Origin: Bacillota bacterium
GTDB lineage: Bacteria; Bacillota; Clostridia; Christensenellales; Aristaeellaceae
Direction of reading: 5' to 3'
Assembly (NCBI GenBank): GCA_023444095.1
Contig: JAEZRP010000040.1
Span: 62,001 to 126,000, forward strand
DNA: 64,000 bases
Shown: positions 51,712 to 59,719 of the stretch, piece by piece
Position numbering within the stretch: the stretch's first letter is position 1
Layout of the letters: each line of letters begins with the position of its first letter
Made by a program: the position numbers and the translations under genes
Notes under the pieces: model-generated
What the model was told of the DNA's origin: nothing
What the model saw: only the letters and a program-made list of their open reading frames with translations
The model's database searches: none

Positions 51712-52428
51712 ATGAACCGCCGGACGGGCGTGCTTGCCTTTCTTGCGCTGATTCTGATCGCGGGCGCGTTTTTCTATCTGGTCTACGCGGGCGTGATCCG
51801 CCTGAACAAACCGTCCGAGACGGACTACCCCGTGCGCGGCGTGGACGTGTCGGAATATCAGGGGGAGATCGACTGGGCGAAAATCGCCGCGCAGGGGATC
51901 GACTTTACCTATATCAAGGCAACGGAGGGCAGCTCGTATGCCGATCCGTACTTTGCGCAAAATCTACCGGGCGCGGAAGCGGCCGGGCTGCGCGCGGGCG
52001 CGTATCACTTCTTCAGTTTCGACAGTCCGGGACTTTCGCAGGCCGAGAGCTTCATCCGGACCGTACCCGCTCGGGATTCCATGCTCCCGCCCGCGGTCGA
52101 CCTTGAGCTCTACGGCGCGTATCAGGAGGACCCCAAACCCGCGGACGACGTCTGGCTGGAGCTTCAGGCCACACTCGACGCGCTCAAGGCGGCGTACGGA
52201 AAAAGGCCTGTCCTCTATGTGACCGACCGCGCCTACGACCTTTACGTTTCCGGGCGTGATCTTCCGTATGACATCTGGATCCGCAGCGTTTACCTCTCTC
52301 CGCGCGTCGAGAACTGGACCTTCTGGCAGTATTCCGACAAGGGTACGCTCGACGGGTACGCGGGAGAGGAGAAATATATCGACCTGAACGTATTTGATGG
52401 AAGCGAGGCGGAATTCGCGGCGTATTGA
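51712..52428 (+). CDS. GH25 lysozyme-like muramidase, membrane-anchored
   Basis: The 238-residue protein has an N-terminal hydrophobic anchor (VLAFLALILIAGAFFYLVYAG) and a GH25 barrel: GVDVSEYQGEIDWAKIAAQGIDFTYIKATEGSSY, GAYHFFSF, AVDLELYG and YIDLNVFDGS. The catalytic Asp/Glu pair in VDLE and the aromatic loop FTFWQYSD-like WTFWQYSD are present. It cleaves the beta-1,4 bond of peptidoglycan. ATG at 51712 lies 6 nt after GGGGGG. Confidence 0.93.
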   Translation: MNRRTGVLAFLALILIAGAFFYLVYAGVIRLNKPSETDYPVRGVDVSEYQGEIDWAKIAAQGIDFTYIKATEGSSYADPYFAQNLPGAEAAGLRAGAYHFFSFDSPGLSQAESFIRTVPARDSMLPPAVDLELYGAYQEDPKPADDVWLELQATLDALKAAYGKRPVLYVTDRAYDLYVSGRDLPYDIWIRSVYLSPRVENWTFWQYSDKGTLDGYAGEEKYIDLNVFDGSEAEFAAY

Positions 52429-52432
52429 GGCA

Positions 52433-53233
52433 TCATTCCCGCTCAATCTGCGAGACGTAGCGCGCGGTATTCGCGAGGAAATCGCGCAGGAAACGCACGC
52501 CCGCGAGCTCATCAAACCGGGTTTCCGCGAGCGCGCCGTTCTCGAAGGCGAGAATGCGCGCGCTGGGGCAGGCGAGGAGAACCGGCGCGTGCGTCGAGAT
52601 AACGAACTGGCAGCCGCGCTTCACCGCGTCCGCAATCATGGCCAAAAGCACGTATTGATTGAAGGGGGAAAGCGCCGCCTCGGGTTCGTCCAGGAGGTAA
52701 AGCCCCCGGTCGATCAGCCGCGCCCCGAAGAAATCCAGAAACCCCTCTCCGTGCGAGCGCGCGGAGAGGTCGTTTTCGTAAAGGCCGCTGAGCGCGTCGA
52801 GGCTTCCGGCGTAGGCCATGCGCGCCTGGTTGCGCGCGAAGGCGCTGCGGCCCTCGCTCTCCCGGTCCGCCCGCTCGAGGTCGCGCCGCGCATCGTCCTT
52901 CATCCGGTTGACGGAATCGATGTAGCGGATGAAGCCCTCCGCGTGAAAGAAAAACGCGCGGGCGGGCTTCTGTCCCATGGCGACGCGAAAGCTGTTCGCC
53001 GCCGCTTCAACGGGCGCTCTTCGCATGTCCTCCGTCAGCTCCGCGCGGTCGATCCGGACCGCAGCGACTTTGTTGGCGAGAAGCTCGACGAGGGTGGTCT
53101 TTCCGCAGCCGTTATCGCCCGCAAGCAGCGTGACGGGCGTCGTAAACTCGACCCGCTCGATTCGATCGAACAGCCGCATGGGATAGCCTTCCCCGGGCAG
53201 CAGCCGCGTGAGCGCCTTCAAATAAACGCTCAC
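52433..53233 (-). CDS. AAA ATPase of the SMC/RecF-like type
   Basis: The 266-residue protein has Walker A LLAGDNGCGKTTL near residue 40, a LYLLDEPEAALSP Walker B, and FVISTHAPVLL as the H-loop or switch region, the pattern of predicted ATPases (AAA_21/AAA_23 and DUF2813-like). No nuclease domain is fused. Small ATPases of this type occur in defence modules and in housekeeping roles; no defence gene adjoins it, so its role is unknown. It starts at GTG 53233, overlapping the preceding GNAT stop by 4 nt. Confidence 0.82.
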   Translation of the reverse strand: MSVYLKALTRLLPGEGYPMRLFDRIERVEFTTPVTLLAGDNGCGKTTLVELLANKVAAVRIDRAELTEDMRRAPVEAAANSFRVAMGQKPARAFFFHAEGFIRYIDSVNRMKDDARRDLERADRESEGRSAFARNQARMAYAGSLDALSGLYENDLSARSHGEGFLDFFGARLIDRGLYLLDEPEAALSPFNQYVLLAMIADAVKRGCQFVISTHAPVLLACPSARILAFENGALAETRFDELAGVRFLRDFLANTARYVSQIERE

Positions 53234-53694
53234 AGCGGCTTCACCAGGATAAGACACGGGTTCTCCGGACCCCAGACGTCGAGCGTCATGAGGGGGAGAA
53301 AGCCCATCGCACGGTAAAACGCGCGCGTCTCCGCGTAGAAGGGGTCGGGATGACTGTCAGAAAGCGTCATAACGCTCAGAAGCCTCTTGCCCCGTTCCCG
53401 CGCGTGCGCCTCGGCGCATGCACAGAAGCGCCGCCCGATGCCCGCGCGCTGGTGGGAATGGAGGATTCCGAGAACGTGCATGTCTTCGGCCACATCGCTC
53501 GTTTCCTTGAGCGCGAAAAAACCTACGGGCGTGCCGCCGTCGAACGCGACCCAAGTCTCGAGTTCGCGGCAGTCGCGGGCATAGTCCTCGATGGCCTCCG
53601 GGATGCCGAACCAGTCCGGCAGGGCCTTGAGAATCGTCCGGCTGATATGCTCCCGCGCATCCGGCAAGGTCACGCACACGACATCAATTCCCAA
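53230..53694 (-). CDS. GNAT N-acetyltransferase
   Basis: The 154-residue protein has VVCVTLPDAREHISRTILKAL, VAFDGGTPVGFFALKETSD and HVLGILHSHQRAGIGRRFCACAEAHA, the acetyl-CoA loop of the GNAT fold, and FYRAMGFLPL near the end. A TTG start at 53694 follows GGAGGTG; the longer open frame upstream runs through the palindrome at 53717-53761 and is not used. It is coupled to the AAA ATPase gene. Confidence 0.83.
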   Translation of the reverse strand: MGIDVVCVTLPDAREHISRTILKALPDWFGIPEAIEDYARDCRELETWVAFDGGTPVGFFALKETSDVAEDMHVLGILHSHQRAGIGRRFCACAEAHARERGKRLLSVMTLSDSHPDPFYAETRAFYRAMGFLPLMTLDVWGPENPCLILVKPL

Positions 53695-53716
53695 ATTCTC
53701 ACCTCCATTTATGGTT

Positions 53717-53761
53717 TTCAAAACAGACTTTAGTGATAATATTACTAAAGTCTGTTTTGAA
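53717..53761. repeat. Perfect 18-bp inverted repeat with AT-rich loop
   Basis: TTCAAAACAGACTTTAGT (53717-53734) and its exact complement (53744-53761) flank the 9-nt loop GATAATATT. The element is AT-rich in a very GC-rich region. It lies between the WbsX-like gene and the GNAT/ATPase pair. It lacks a clean T-tail on either strand, so it may be an operator or a bidirectional terminator. Confidence 0.85.
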
Positions 53762-53771
53762 GTGGGGCGCT

Positions 53772-54878
53772 TTAACCGAAAACGCGCTTCACCGCCTCGA
53801 GGTAGCCGTAGCCGTACAGGTCGTCCGGCTCGAGGTAGCTGGTCTCGGTCCATTCGTTCCAGCTGTTGACGGTCACGAGGGGTGCAAGCGCAGGCCGGGC
53901 ATCGAGGTACTCCTTCGCGGCCCGGAGCGCCATTTCGATGTTCCCGGGCGTGCAATCCCGCATGACGCCGGGGCGAAATTCATTGAAGCGCGGGTTGTTG
54001 TCCCAGCCGAGGGACACATGCGGGAAGTACGGGAAGGGGAAGTCCCTTTCGAGCCTGTCCCACTCCGCGCGGGCGTCCCGGAACACGTCCGGGTAGGCGC
54101 GGTCGACGTTTGTAAAGTGAACGTACTGGTAGTGCGTGGCGGAGTCAAAGCCGAGTGCGCCGAACTCGCGCGCGGAGACGGATTTCCCACCGTCCACGCC
54201 CGAGACGTTCGTGGCCCGCTCGTTCCACATGGTGAACTGGAGGTGCACGCCCGGGAGACCCGCGCGCACGCACTCGTTGCGGAACCACTCGATCGCCGCG
54301 CGCGCCGCGTCAGGGCCGCCGAGGCCGTTTACCAGGTTGGGCACATCGTAGATCATGAACACGGGCTTCCCGCCGATGGTGTAGTAATTGGGAAGCGCGA
54401 AGTACTGATCGATCACGCGCCGCATGGCGCGGCGGAACTGTGTTTGATCCTGCGCGCCTTCCCACACCACGGTCGAAAGGTCGTGGCTGTTGCGCTTGTC
54501 CCAGAGTTGGACCGCGTCGTGGTTCGCCCACATGAGGTAGAACTTCATTTTGCCGCTGTTTTTTGCCTTCAGGAAACCGTCGTTCAGACAGTTTTCCAGA
54601 AAGGGGCGGCGGTCGTACCAGTACCAGTCGTAGATGAACACGTTGACGCTGTGGTCGAGCGCCGCCTCGATCTCCATCTCCATGACGTAGGGATCCGCCT
54701 CGTTGACGTAGCCCCAGAGCGGTCGGCGCGGCCACAAATGGCCCTCAAACTTCGCCTTTGCCGCCTTCACCGTCTGCCACTCGCCCATGCCCTCCGGCCA
54801 GAAGATGCGGCTCCTCGGCTCGTTCCCCGTGTACGCGGGCCAGATGTAGGCCGCAACATCGTACTTCCTCTTTTCCAT
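53772..54878 (-). CDS. WbsX/GH99-like glycan-acting protein
   Basis: The 368-residue protein has YDVAAYIWPAYTGN at the start, VNVFIYDWYWYDRRPFLENCLNDGF, FYLMWANHD, GGKPVFMIYD and VTVNSWNEWTETSYLEPD at the end, which identify the WbsX group (GH99-like, formerly called glycosyltransferase WbsX). Members act on glycans or polysaccharides, but substrates are largely unknown. ATG at 54878 follows CGGAGGG. An MFS transporter gene directly upstream (2 bp gap) suggests that it works with an imported compound. Confidence 0.88.
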   Translation of the reverse strand: MEKRKYDVAAYIWPAYTGNEPRSRIFWPEGMGEWQTVKAAKAKFEGHLWPRRPLWGYVNEADPYVMEMEIEAALDHSVNVFIYDWYWYDRRPFLENCLNDGFLKAKNSGKMKFYLMWANHDAVQLWDKRNSHDLSTVVWEGAQDQTQFRRAMRRVIDQYFALPNYYTIGGKPVFMIYDVPNLVNGLGGPDAARAAIEWFRNECVRAGLPGVHLQFTMWNERATNVSGVDGGKSVSAREFGALGFDSATHYQYVHFTNVDRAYPDVFRDARAEWDRLERDFPFPYFPHVSLGWDNNPRFNEFRPGVMRDCTPGNIEMALRAAKEYLDARPALAPLVTVNSWNEWTETSYLEPDDLYGYGYLEAVKRVFG

Positions 54879-54879
54879 C

Positions 54880-56019
54880 TTATCCCTCCGAATGTGTTTT
54901 AGCATAAAAGAGCAGGCCGGCGATTGAGAACGCCGCGCCCAGAAGCATCGCGCCGGAAAGGCTCCGCTTTGCGGCGCCCCCGAACGCGAGGTTCGTGGAG
55001 ATGGCGACCGCGTCGATCACGACCGCGTTGGCGCTGAGCGCCGTCGCGCGATCCGCCCCCTTCACGCGCGCAGACTGGACGAAGGTCGAAAGCGGCTGGA
55101 ACAGGCTCGCGCTCGCGCGCAAAAGCACGATCGCACCGACGGACACAAGAGCGAGCCGCGTCCACGAAAGCGCGAGGCACACAAGCGCCGCGAGCGCGTA
55201 CAGAAGGATACCGAACCAGCGCGCCGACAATCGCCGCGTGAGCCGCGCCGAGAATCCGCCCAAAAATCCCGCAAGCGTCGTGGCGACGTATGCGGCGCCC
55301 ATGGCCGCGCTCCCCATGCCGCACGCGGCGTACTGGAGCTGACTCAAGAAAACCGTGATCGTCTGGTTCGTCTCGGCAAGGAGCGCCGCCCCGACGAGGA
55401 ACAATAGATACCGCCCGTCCCCGAAAAGCGCGCGAAGGGCTTCGCGGAACGCCGCGCGCCCCGCGCGGGGCGTCTCGGGCCGCACCTCCCAGATGCCAAG
55501 GCTGAGAAGCGCCGCGAGCGCGTAGCTCAGGACGGTCAGAAGGCCCGCAAGCCGATAATCATCGCCGACGAAGATCGCGTACACACCGGCCGCGACGAGA
55601 AGACCAGCCGTTGCCAGATTGTTGTAGGTCCCGAATACGCCCTGTGCCTCCTCCTTTTGGCAGGAGAGAAAGAGGACGCTCGCGTCAACGCCCGAGATGC
55701 CAGCAAGAACCACCGCGAGCAGGACGCGCTCCAGCAGGAAAGCGCCGAAGCCGTCCGCCCGCCAGAACACGACTTTTGAGAGGAAGAAGAGCGCGTTGCA
55801 GAAAACCAGCGTGCGCCGATATCCGATCCGGTCGGCAAGGATGCCCCACGGAAGTTCCAGAAGCACCGCGAGCGCGACGGAGATCGCCTCGATGACCGTT
55901 ATCTCAAGGATGCCGACGCCCGCCGCGCGCCGGTAAAGCGTCGCGATGGGACCGTAGAAAACCATGCCCTGCAAGAGCGCGACGGAATAAAGGATGAGGA
56001 TGTTTCTCCTGATCCGCAT
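54880..56019 (-). CDS. MFS transporter
   Basis: The 379-residue protein has about 12 hydrophobic segments and MFS features: GILADRIGYRRTLVFCNALFFLSK (motif A) between helices 2 and 3 and a Gly-rich LAGFLGGFSARLTRRL on the second half. The arrangement resembles drug or sugar exporters of the ARN/EmrB-like groups. ATG at 56019 follows AAAGGG at 9 nt; an ATG at 56037 is the alternative. Gene order with WbsX suggests a shared transcript. Confidence 0.88.
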   Translation of the reverse strand: MRIRRNILILYSVALLQGMVFYGPIATLYRRAAGVGILEITVIEAISVALAVLLELPWGILADRIGYRRTLVFCNALFFLSKVVFWRADGFGAFLLERVLLAVVLAGISGVDASVLFLSCQKEEAQGVFGTYNNLATAGLLVAAGVYAIFVGDDYRLAGLLTVLSYALAALLSLGIWEVRPETPRAGRAAFREALRALFGDGRYLLFLVGAALLAETNQTITVFLSQLQYAACGMGSAAMGAAYVATTLAGFLGGFSARLTRRLSARWFGILLYALAALVCLALSWTRLALVSVGAIVLLRASASLFQPLSTFVQSARVKGADRATALSANAVVIDAVAISTNLAFGGAAKRSLSGAMLLGAAFSIAGLLFYAKTHSEG

Positions 56020-56173
56020 GCAGATCGTCCCTTTCATTTTTCATAAGCGCGGCAAAGAAGGGCAGGCAAATGCCTGACCCCTCACCGATTGCCGTTCTTA
56101 TGCGGGACGATGCATGCGACGACCTCACAATCGCTTTGTTTCCAGTTCAGCATACCACGCGCGCGCCGCGTGG

Positions 56174-56671
56174 TCAAGAGAAGCCGAACATCACCCGGCA
56201 CATGGCGCGCCCGGCGTCGGTCCGAAAGATCCCATCGTACGCGCTCCGGATCGCCTCGGCGCGCAGTTCCCCCTCAAACAGGTTGACGAGGAAGTCCGCC
56301 TCGACGAGAATCTGATAGTCCGCGCCGTCGATCGCGTCGTAGCTGTGGTGATGGCCGATGAGATAGCACACCCGATCGATCAACGGCCGTTCAAACCCCA
56401 GCCGCGAAAGCATCTCGGCGGCGGCGGGCGGCCCCTCCGTCTCCTGCTGCGGCCCGGTACAGCTGCCGTACTTGGCCTCGGCGACGCGGATGCCGATGTC
56501 GTGGGCAAGCGCCGCGACTTCGAGGATCTCCAGCGTCCGCGCGTCCAACCCTTCGCGCCGCCCGATTTGCCGGGCAAAGGAGTGCACCTTGACGAAGTGC
56601 TGGATGCGCCGCGCGTCGCCCGCGTCGAAGCGCATCATCTCATCGAAAACCGCGCCGATCCTGTCTTCCAT
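56174..56671 (-). CDS. HD-domain phosphohydrolase
   Basis: The 165-residue protein has the HD motif in LEVAALAHDIG and a further conserved stretch CYLIGHHHSYDAIDGADYQILVEADFLVN, typical of HDIG-type phosphohydrolases. The first H of the HD set lies in RRIQHFVKVHSFARQIG. The substrate may be a nucleotide or cyclic dinucleotide. ATG at 56671 follows GGAGGCG and has a promoter at 56704-56732. Confidence 0.88.
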   Translation of the reverse strand: MEDRIGAVFDEMMRFDAGDARRIQHFVKVHSFARQIGRREGLDARTLEILEVAALAHDIGIRVAEAKYGSCTGPQQETEGPPAAAEMLSRLGFERPLIDRVCYLIGHHHSYDAIDGADYQILVEADFLVNLFEGELRAEAIRSAYDGIFRTDAGRAMCRVMFGFS

Positions 56672-56703
56672 GCCACGCCTCCGATTGTCATGCTTTTGTC
56701 GGT

Positions 56704-56732
56704 ATTCTAGCATAGATGCATCCCGTTGTCGA
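56704..56732 (-). promoter_or_regulatory. Promoter for the HD-domain gene
   Basis: On the minus strand TCGACA (56727-56732) and TAGAAT (56704-56709) are 17 bp apart, about 33 bp before the ATG at 56671. Confidence 0.65.
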
Positions 56733-56931
56733 GCCAAAGGCGCTCATTGCATATCAGCAGATTCGGTTTCTCGCGACAAGGCTGGCTTTCCGTCGACCTG
56801 CCAGGTCGCTTCCAGACCGCACCCTCGAGCGATCCAGCTTTCGTTTTTCGCGGGATATTCCCAAACGCAGACTTGCCGTCTCGGGGAGGTGCCCCAAGAC
56901 GGCGACGACCAGAACAATCCTTCCTTCCCAG

Positions 56932-56994
56932 CTTGGGATTCCCAAGGGCCATTGAGCCTTGGGCGGGTCCGGACTCCGCTCCGGCGTCCCTCTC
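56932..56994. repeat. Dispersed palindromic repeat, right arm (copy G)
   Basis: CTTGGGATTCCCAAGGGCC is followed by GAGCCTTGGG, GGGTCCGGA and TCCGCTCCGGCGTCCC, matching the right-arm design of copies A, B and D (hairpin then GGGG-type block). An inner-type hairpin with GCCGTCTCGGGG lies upstream near 56874-56905. The rest of the gap 56672-57004 shows only the HD promoter. Confidence 0.6.
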
Positions 56995-57004
56995 CTCCCC
57001 GCCC

Positions 57005-57625
57005 TCAGACGTCGTACTTTTTGAGAAGCGCGTCGAGGGCCTCGCGCAGGAGCACGGCCTCGCCGATGCCCTCGCGCTTGGAAACCTTGGTGAGCCTTTT
57101 GAGCTGCTCGACGGTGTAATGGCTGGTCTTGGTGACCATCTTTTCCTCGCGGGCGAGGCAGACGCGGTTGTGACCGGCGGCCTTGCCGCGGAACATCGCG
57201 CCCTCGGCCTTGCGGGTCAACTCGAGGTAGGTCGCCCCGTCGTCGGGCGCGGCGGCGATGCCGATGGTGACGGTCTGGTCGGTCCCATCCGGGAGCGCCA
57301 CCGCGTAACCCGCGCGCAGGGCCTCCAGGCGGAGGAAGACGTCCTCCTTCTCCATGCCCTCCGGGAACACCGACGCGAACTGATCGCCGCCGAAGCGATA
57401 GAGCCGCGTGCCCTCGGGGAGCGCGGCGCGCAGATACTCCCCCGTCTCGATCAAAACCCGGTCGCCCACGTCCGATCCGAACGCCTCGTTCACGCGCAGG
57501 AAGGAGTCGAGATCCGTCATCGCCACGACGACCTCCATGCCGTTCTCGATCATCAGCGTCAGATCCTTCTCCAGCTCCCGCGCCTTCGGAAGCCGCAGCA
57601 CCTCATCCACCCTGTTCTTTTCCAT
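57005..57625 (-). CDS. Degenerate GGDEF (GGDQF) domain fused to a ribbon-helix-helix domain
   Basis: Residues 15-158 are a diguanylate cyclase fold: MTDLDSFLRVNEAFGSDVGDRVL (metal Asp and substrate residues), RFGGDQFASVF in the active site, and KAEGAMFRGKAAGHNRVCL. The active-site tetrad has Gln in place of the second Glu (GGDQF for GGDEF), so cyclase activity is doubtful. Residues 163-206 (MVTKTSHYTVEQLKRLTKVS ... LLREALDALLKKY) fit a CopG/Arc ribbon-helix-helix DNA-binding domain. A fused sensor-repressor is likely. AGGAGG precedes the ATG. Confidence 0.85.
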   Translation of the reverse strand: MEKNRVDEVLRLPKARELEKDLTLMIENGMEVVVAMTDLDSFLRVNEAFGSDVGDRVLIETGEYLRAALPEGTRLYRFGGDQFASVFPEGMEKEDVFLRLEALRAGYAVALPDGTDQTVTIGIAAAPDDGATYLELTRKAEGAMFRGKAAGHNRVCLAREEKMVTKTSHYTVEQLKRLTKVSKREGIGEAVLLREALDALLKKYDV

Positions 57626-57649
57626 CCCAAAGCCACCTCCTATGCAGGA

Positions 57650-57678
57650 AGTGTAATACGTTATATACTATTTGTCAA
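57650..57678 (-). promoter_or_regulatory. Near-consensus promoter of the GGDEF-RHH gene
   Basis: On the minus strand TTGACA (57673-57678) and TACACT (57650-57655) are 17 bp apart. The spacer and -10 carry two loosely repeated GTAT-led half-sites (GTATATAAC and GTATTACAC), possible targets for a ribbon-helix-helix protein. The ATG follows at 57625. Confidence 0.75.
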
Positions 57679-57681
57679 GTA

Positions 57682-58863
57682 TTATTTTATAAGTTCCATT
57701 TGTTCGGCAAGATCCATCCGGTATACGCCGCGAAAGCCCTCATGGACGCTGTCGAACGAGATGGTCCTGGAATCCGGTCCCCACACGGGATGGAGATCGC
57801 AGCGAATGTCCCCGGCGCAGACCTCCGGCACGCGATATACGCCGAGCAGCCCGCCTTTTTTTGCGCGCGGGTTATAGAGGTAGAGCTGGCGGGTAAAGTC
57901 CGGGAAGATGTAGCTGTCGTAGAGGATCCAGTTCCCGTCGGGCGAGTTGCTCATGTGGCCGTCGCGGACGAAGAAGTCCGGGTCGAGCGCGCGCCCCGCA
58001 TGGGAGAGGTCGGTCAGCTCGTAATACTGCGCGCCGAGATCCGAGACCTCGCGCCCGTCGGAATAGAACGCGAGCACCCGGTCGTTTTTCCAGTAATAGT
58101 GGCTCGCCATGGCGAAGTCCGAGAGAAGATATAGCTCCCGCCCCTCCCGGTCGCAGGTGAGGATGGCCGTCTCCCATATGCCGCCCGGCGCGTAGAAGTT
58201 CCGCACCAGGAACACCAGCCGCTCACCGGAGGGGTTGAACGTGATGTGGTTGATCATGATTTTTTGATCGGTCTTGAAGTGGGACTTGCAGCAGAAATCC
58301 CAGACGCGCGCGAGCGAGACGACGAGCCTGCTCCTGCCCGTCGAAAGGTCGGTGACGAATATGCCGTCGTCGTCGGGATGGTTGACGCCAAAGAACGGGT
58401 CGCGCCGCCCCGCATAGCCGTAGCCGGGCCGGAAGTCAAACATCCGGTCGAAGTTGACGGACACGGCGTGCCGCCCCGTCCGCGCGACGTTCGCCACCGG
58501 ACGGTCGAGCGCGCGCGTTTCACCGGTCCTGAGGTTCCGGATCACCGCGCCGTAGCCGCATTCCGTGTCCGCGCGCACGTTGTAGATGATCTCGTCCGGG
58601 TTCGCGGGGTGCCATTGGAGCATGCACGCCTGTTGAAAATTCCAGGCGGTCGTCTCCGCGACCCTCTCGTCCGCGCCCTCCTCAAAATCGTGAACCCAGA
58701 TTTCAGCAATGTCGTCCTTCTCCTGCATCCGGTCCATGAACCTGACCTTCAGGTACAGATGCCTCTTTCCATCCGCCGAGAACGCCGGGATGTCGTAGTA
58801 ACCGAAAAAGCAGTGTTCGCCCACGGGCGTGAAAAGCTCCGCCCGGCCGCGCAAGTCGATCAT
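57682..58863 (-). CDS. Beta-propeller protein (PD40/oligogalacturonate lyase-like)
   Basis: The 393-residue cytosolic protein has repeated beta-propeller blades: HCFFGYYDIPAFSADGKRHLYLKV, IIYNVRADTECGYGAVIRNLRTGET, MINHITFNPSGERLVFLV and SPDGNWILYDSYIFPDF, ending FDSVHEGFRGVYRMDLAEQ. The HIT..PSGERLV type blades and FSADGK suggest the TolB/PL22 group; oligogalacturonate lyases have this fold. Catalytic His residues of PL22 could not be verified. It lies 18 nt from the start of the GGDEF-RHH promoter region. Confidence 0.7.
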   Translation of the reverse strand: MIDLRGRAELFTPVGEHCFFGYYDIPAFSADGKRHLYLKVRFMDRMQEKDDIAEIWVHDFEEGADERVAETTAWNFQQACMLQWHPANPDEIIYNVRADTECGYGAVIRNLRTGETRALDRPVANVARTGRHAVSVNFDRMFDFRPGYGYAGRRDPFFGVNHPDDDGIFVTDLSTGRSRLVVSLARVWDFCCKSHFKTDQKIMINHITFNPSGERLVFLVRNFYAPGGIWETAILTCDREGRELYLLSDFAMASHYYWKNDRVLAFYSDGREVSDLGAQYYELTDLSHAGRALDPDFFVRDGHMSNSPDGNWILYDSYIFPDFTRQLYLYNPRAKKGGLLGVYRVPEVCAGDIRCDLHPVWGPDSRTISFDSVHEGFRGVYRMDLAEQMELIK

Positions 58864-58892
58864 ATCGCGCCTCCTTTATGACTTCTTCCAGA

Positions 58893-58901
58893 ATTATACC
58901 A
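58893..58901 (-). promoter_or_regulatory. Extended -10 promoter for the beta-propeller gene
   Basis: On the minus strand TGGTATAAT (TATAAT at 58893-58898 with TG upstream) is present without a good -35. The start codon at 58863 follows after about 25 nt. Confidence 0.5.
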
Positions 58902-58929
58902 CCTGCGGTTGCGGTGGCACAGCCTTTCG

Positions 58930-58958
58930 TTGCCCTCCGCTCTATTTTTTGATATACT
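58930..58958 (+). promoter_or_regulatory. Promoter for the polysaccharide deacetylase gene
   Basis: TTGCCC (58930-58935) and TATACT (58953-58958) are 17 bp apart and lie about 30 bp before the ATG at 58990. Confidence 0.65.
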
Positions 58959-58989
58959 GATGGCGAATTCGATTCCCAGGAGGCGTTCG

Positions 58990-59709
58990 ATGAAAAGAAA
59001 TATGCGGCGCATCCTTCTTGCGCTTGCATTCCTCGTTGCGCTGATCGCGTGCGCAATCGCGCTGTTTTTCGTCTCCAGGGCGCGCGGCTTCCAGTTCCTC
59101 GGTGCGCTCGTCACCTCCGTCCCGAATGACGGAAGGATGATCGTCCTGACGTTTGACGACGGACCGACGGAGCACACCGCAGCGATCCTCGAAAAGCTGG
59201 ATCAACTGGGCGTCAAGGCCACGTTCTTTCTGTGCGGCGCGGGCATCGAGAAGAGGGCCGACGACGCGCGCGCGATCGCGGATGCCGGGCACGCGATCGG
59301 CAATCACTCCTACTCGCACGAGCGGATGGTCCTCAAATCCTACAGCTTTGTGAAGAGCGAGGTCGAACGCACGAGCGCGCTGATCCGCGAAAGCGGATAC
59401 GCCGGAGAAATCTTCTTCCGCCCGCCATATGGGAAGAAACTCCTCGTTTTGCCCTTCTATCTCGAGAGGATCGCCATGGTCACGGCCATGTGGAGCGTGG
59501 AGCCGGAAACGGCCTTGGGCTTCGACGCCCCGGCGGAGGAGATCGCGGAATACGTGATGGAACATGTCGAAAGCGGCTCGATCATCCTTCTTCACCCGAT
59601 GTATCACCCCGAAAACGCGCTCGCCGCGCTCGACATCATCGTCCCGGCGCTCACGGATCAGGGATATACGTTCGCGACGGTGCCGGAACTTTTCGCGGCG
59701 CGAAAATGA
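58990..59709 (+). CDS. Polysaccharide deacetylase (CE4, NodB-type)
   Basis: The 239-residue protein has an N-terminal signal anchor (RRILLALAFLVALIACAIALFFV) and the CE4 motifs: MIVLTFDDGPTEHT (motif 1 with the catalytic Asp), NHSYSHERM (metal His), FFRPPYG (motif 3) and SIILLHPMYH (catalytic His). It removes acetyl groups from cell-wall glycan or chitin oligomers at the cell surface. ATG at 58990 follows AGGAGGCG. The response regulator gene starts 10 bp after it, so it may share regulation. Confidence 0.93.
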   Translation: MKRNMRRILLALAFLVALIACAIALFFVSRARGFQFLGALVTSVPNDGRMIVLTFDDGPTEHTAAILEKLDQLGVKATFFLCGAGIEKRADDARAIADAGHAIGNHSYSHERMVLKSYSFVKSEVERTSALIRESGYAGEIFFRPPYGKKLLVLPFYLERIAMVTAMWSVEPETALGFDAPAEEIAEYVMEHVESGSIILLHPMYHPENALAALDIIVPALTDQGYTFATVPELFAARK

Positions 59710-59719
59710 CGGAGGCAGC

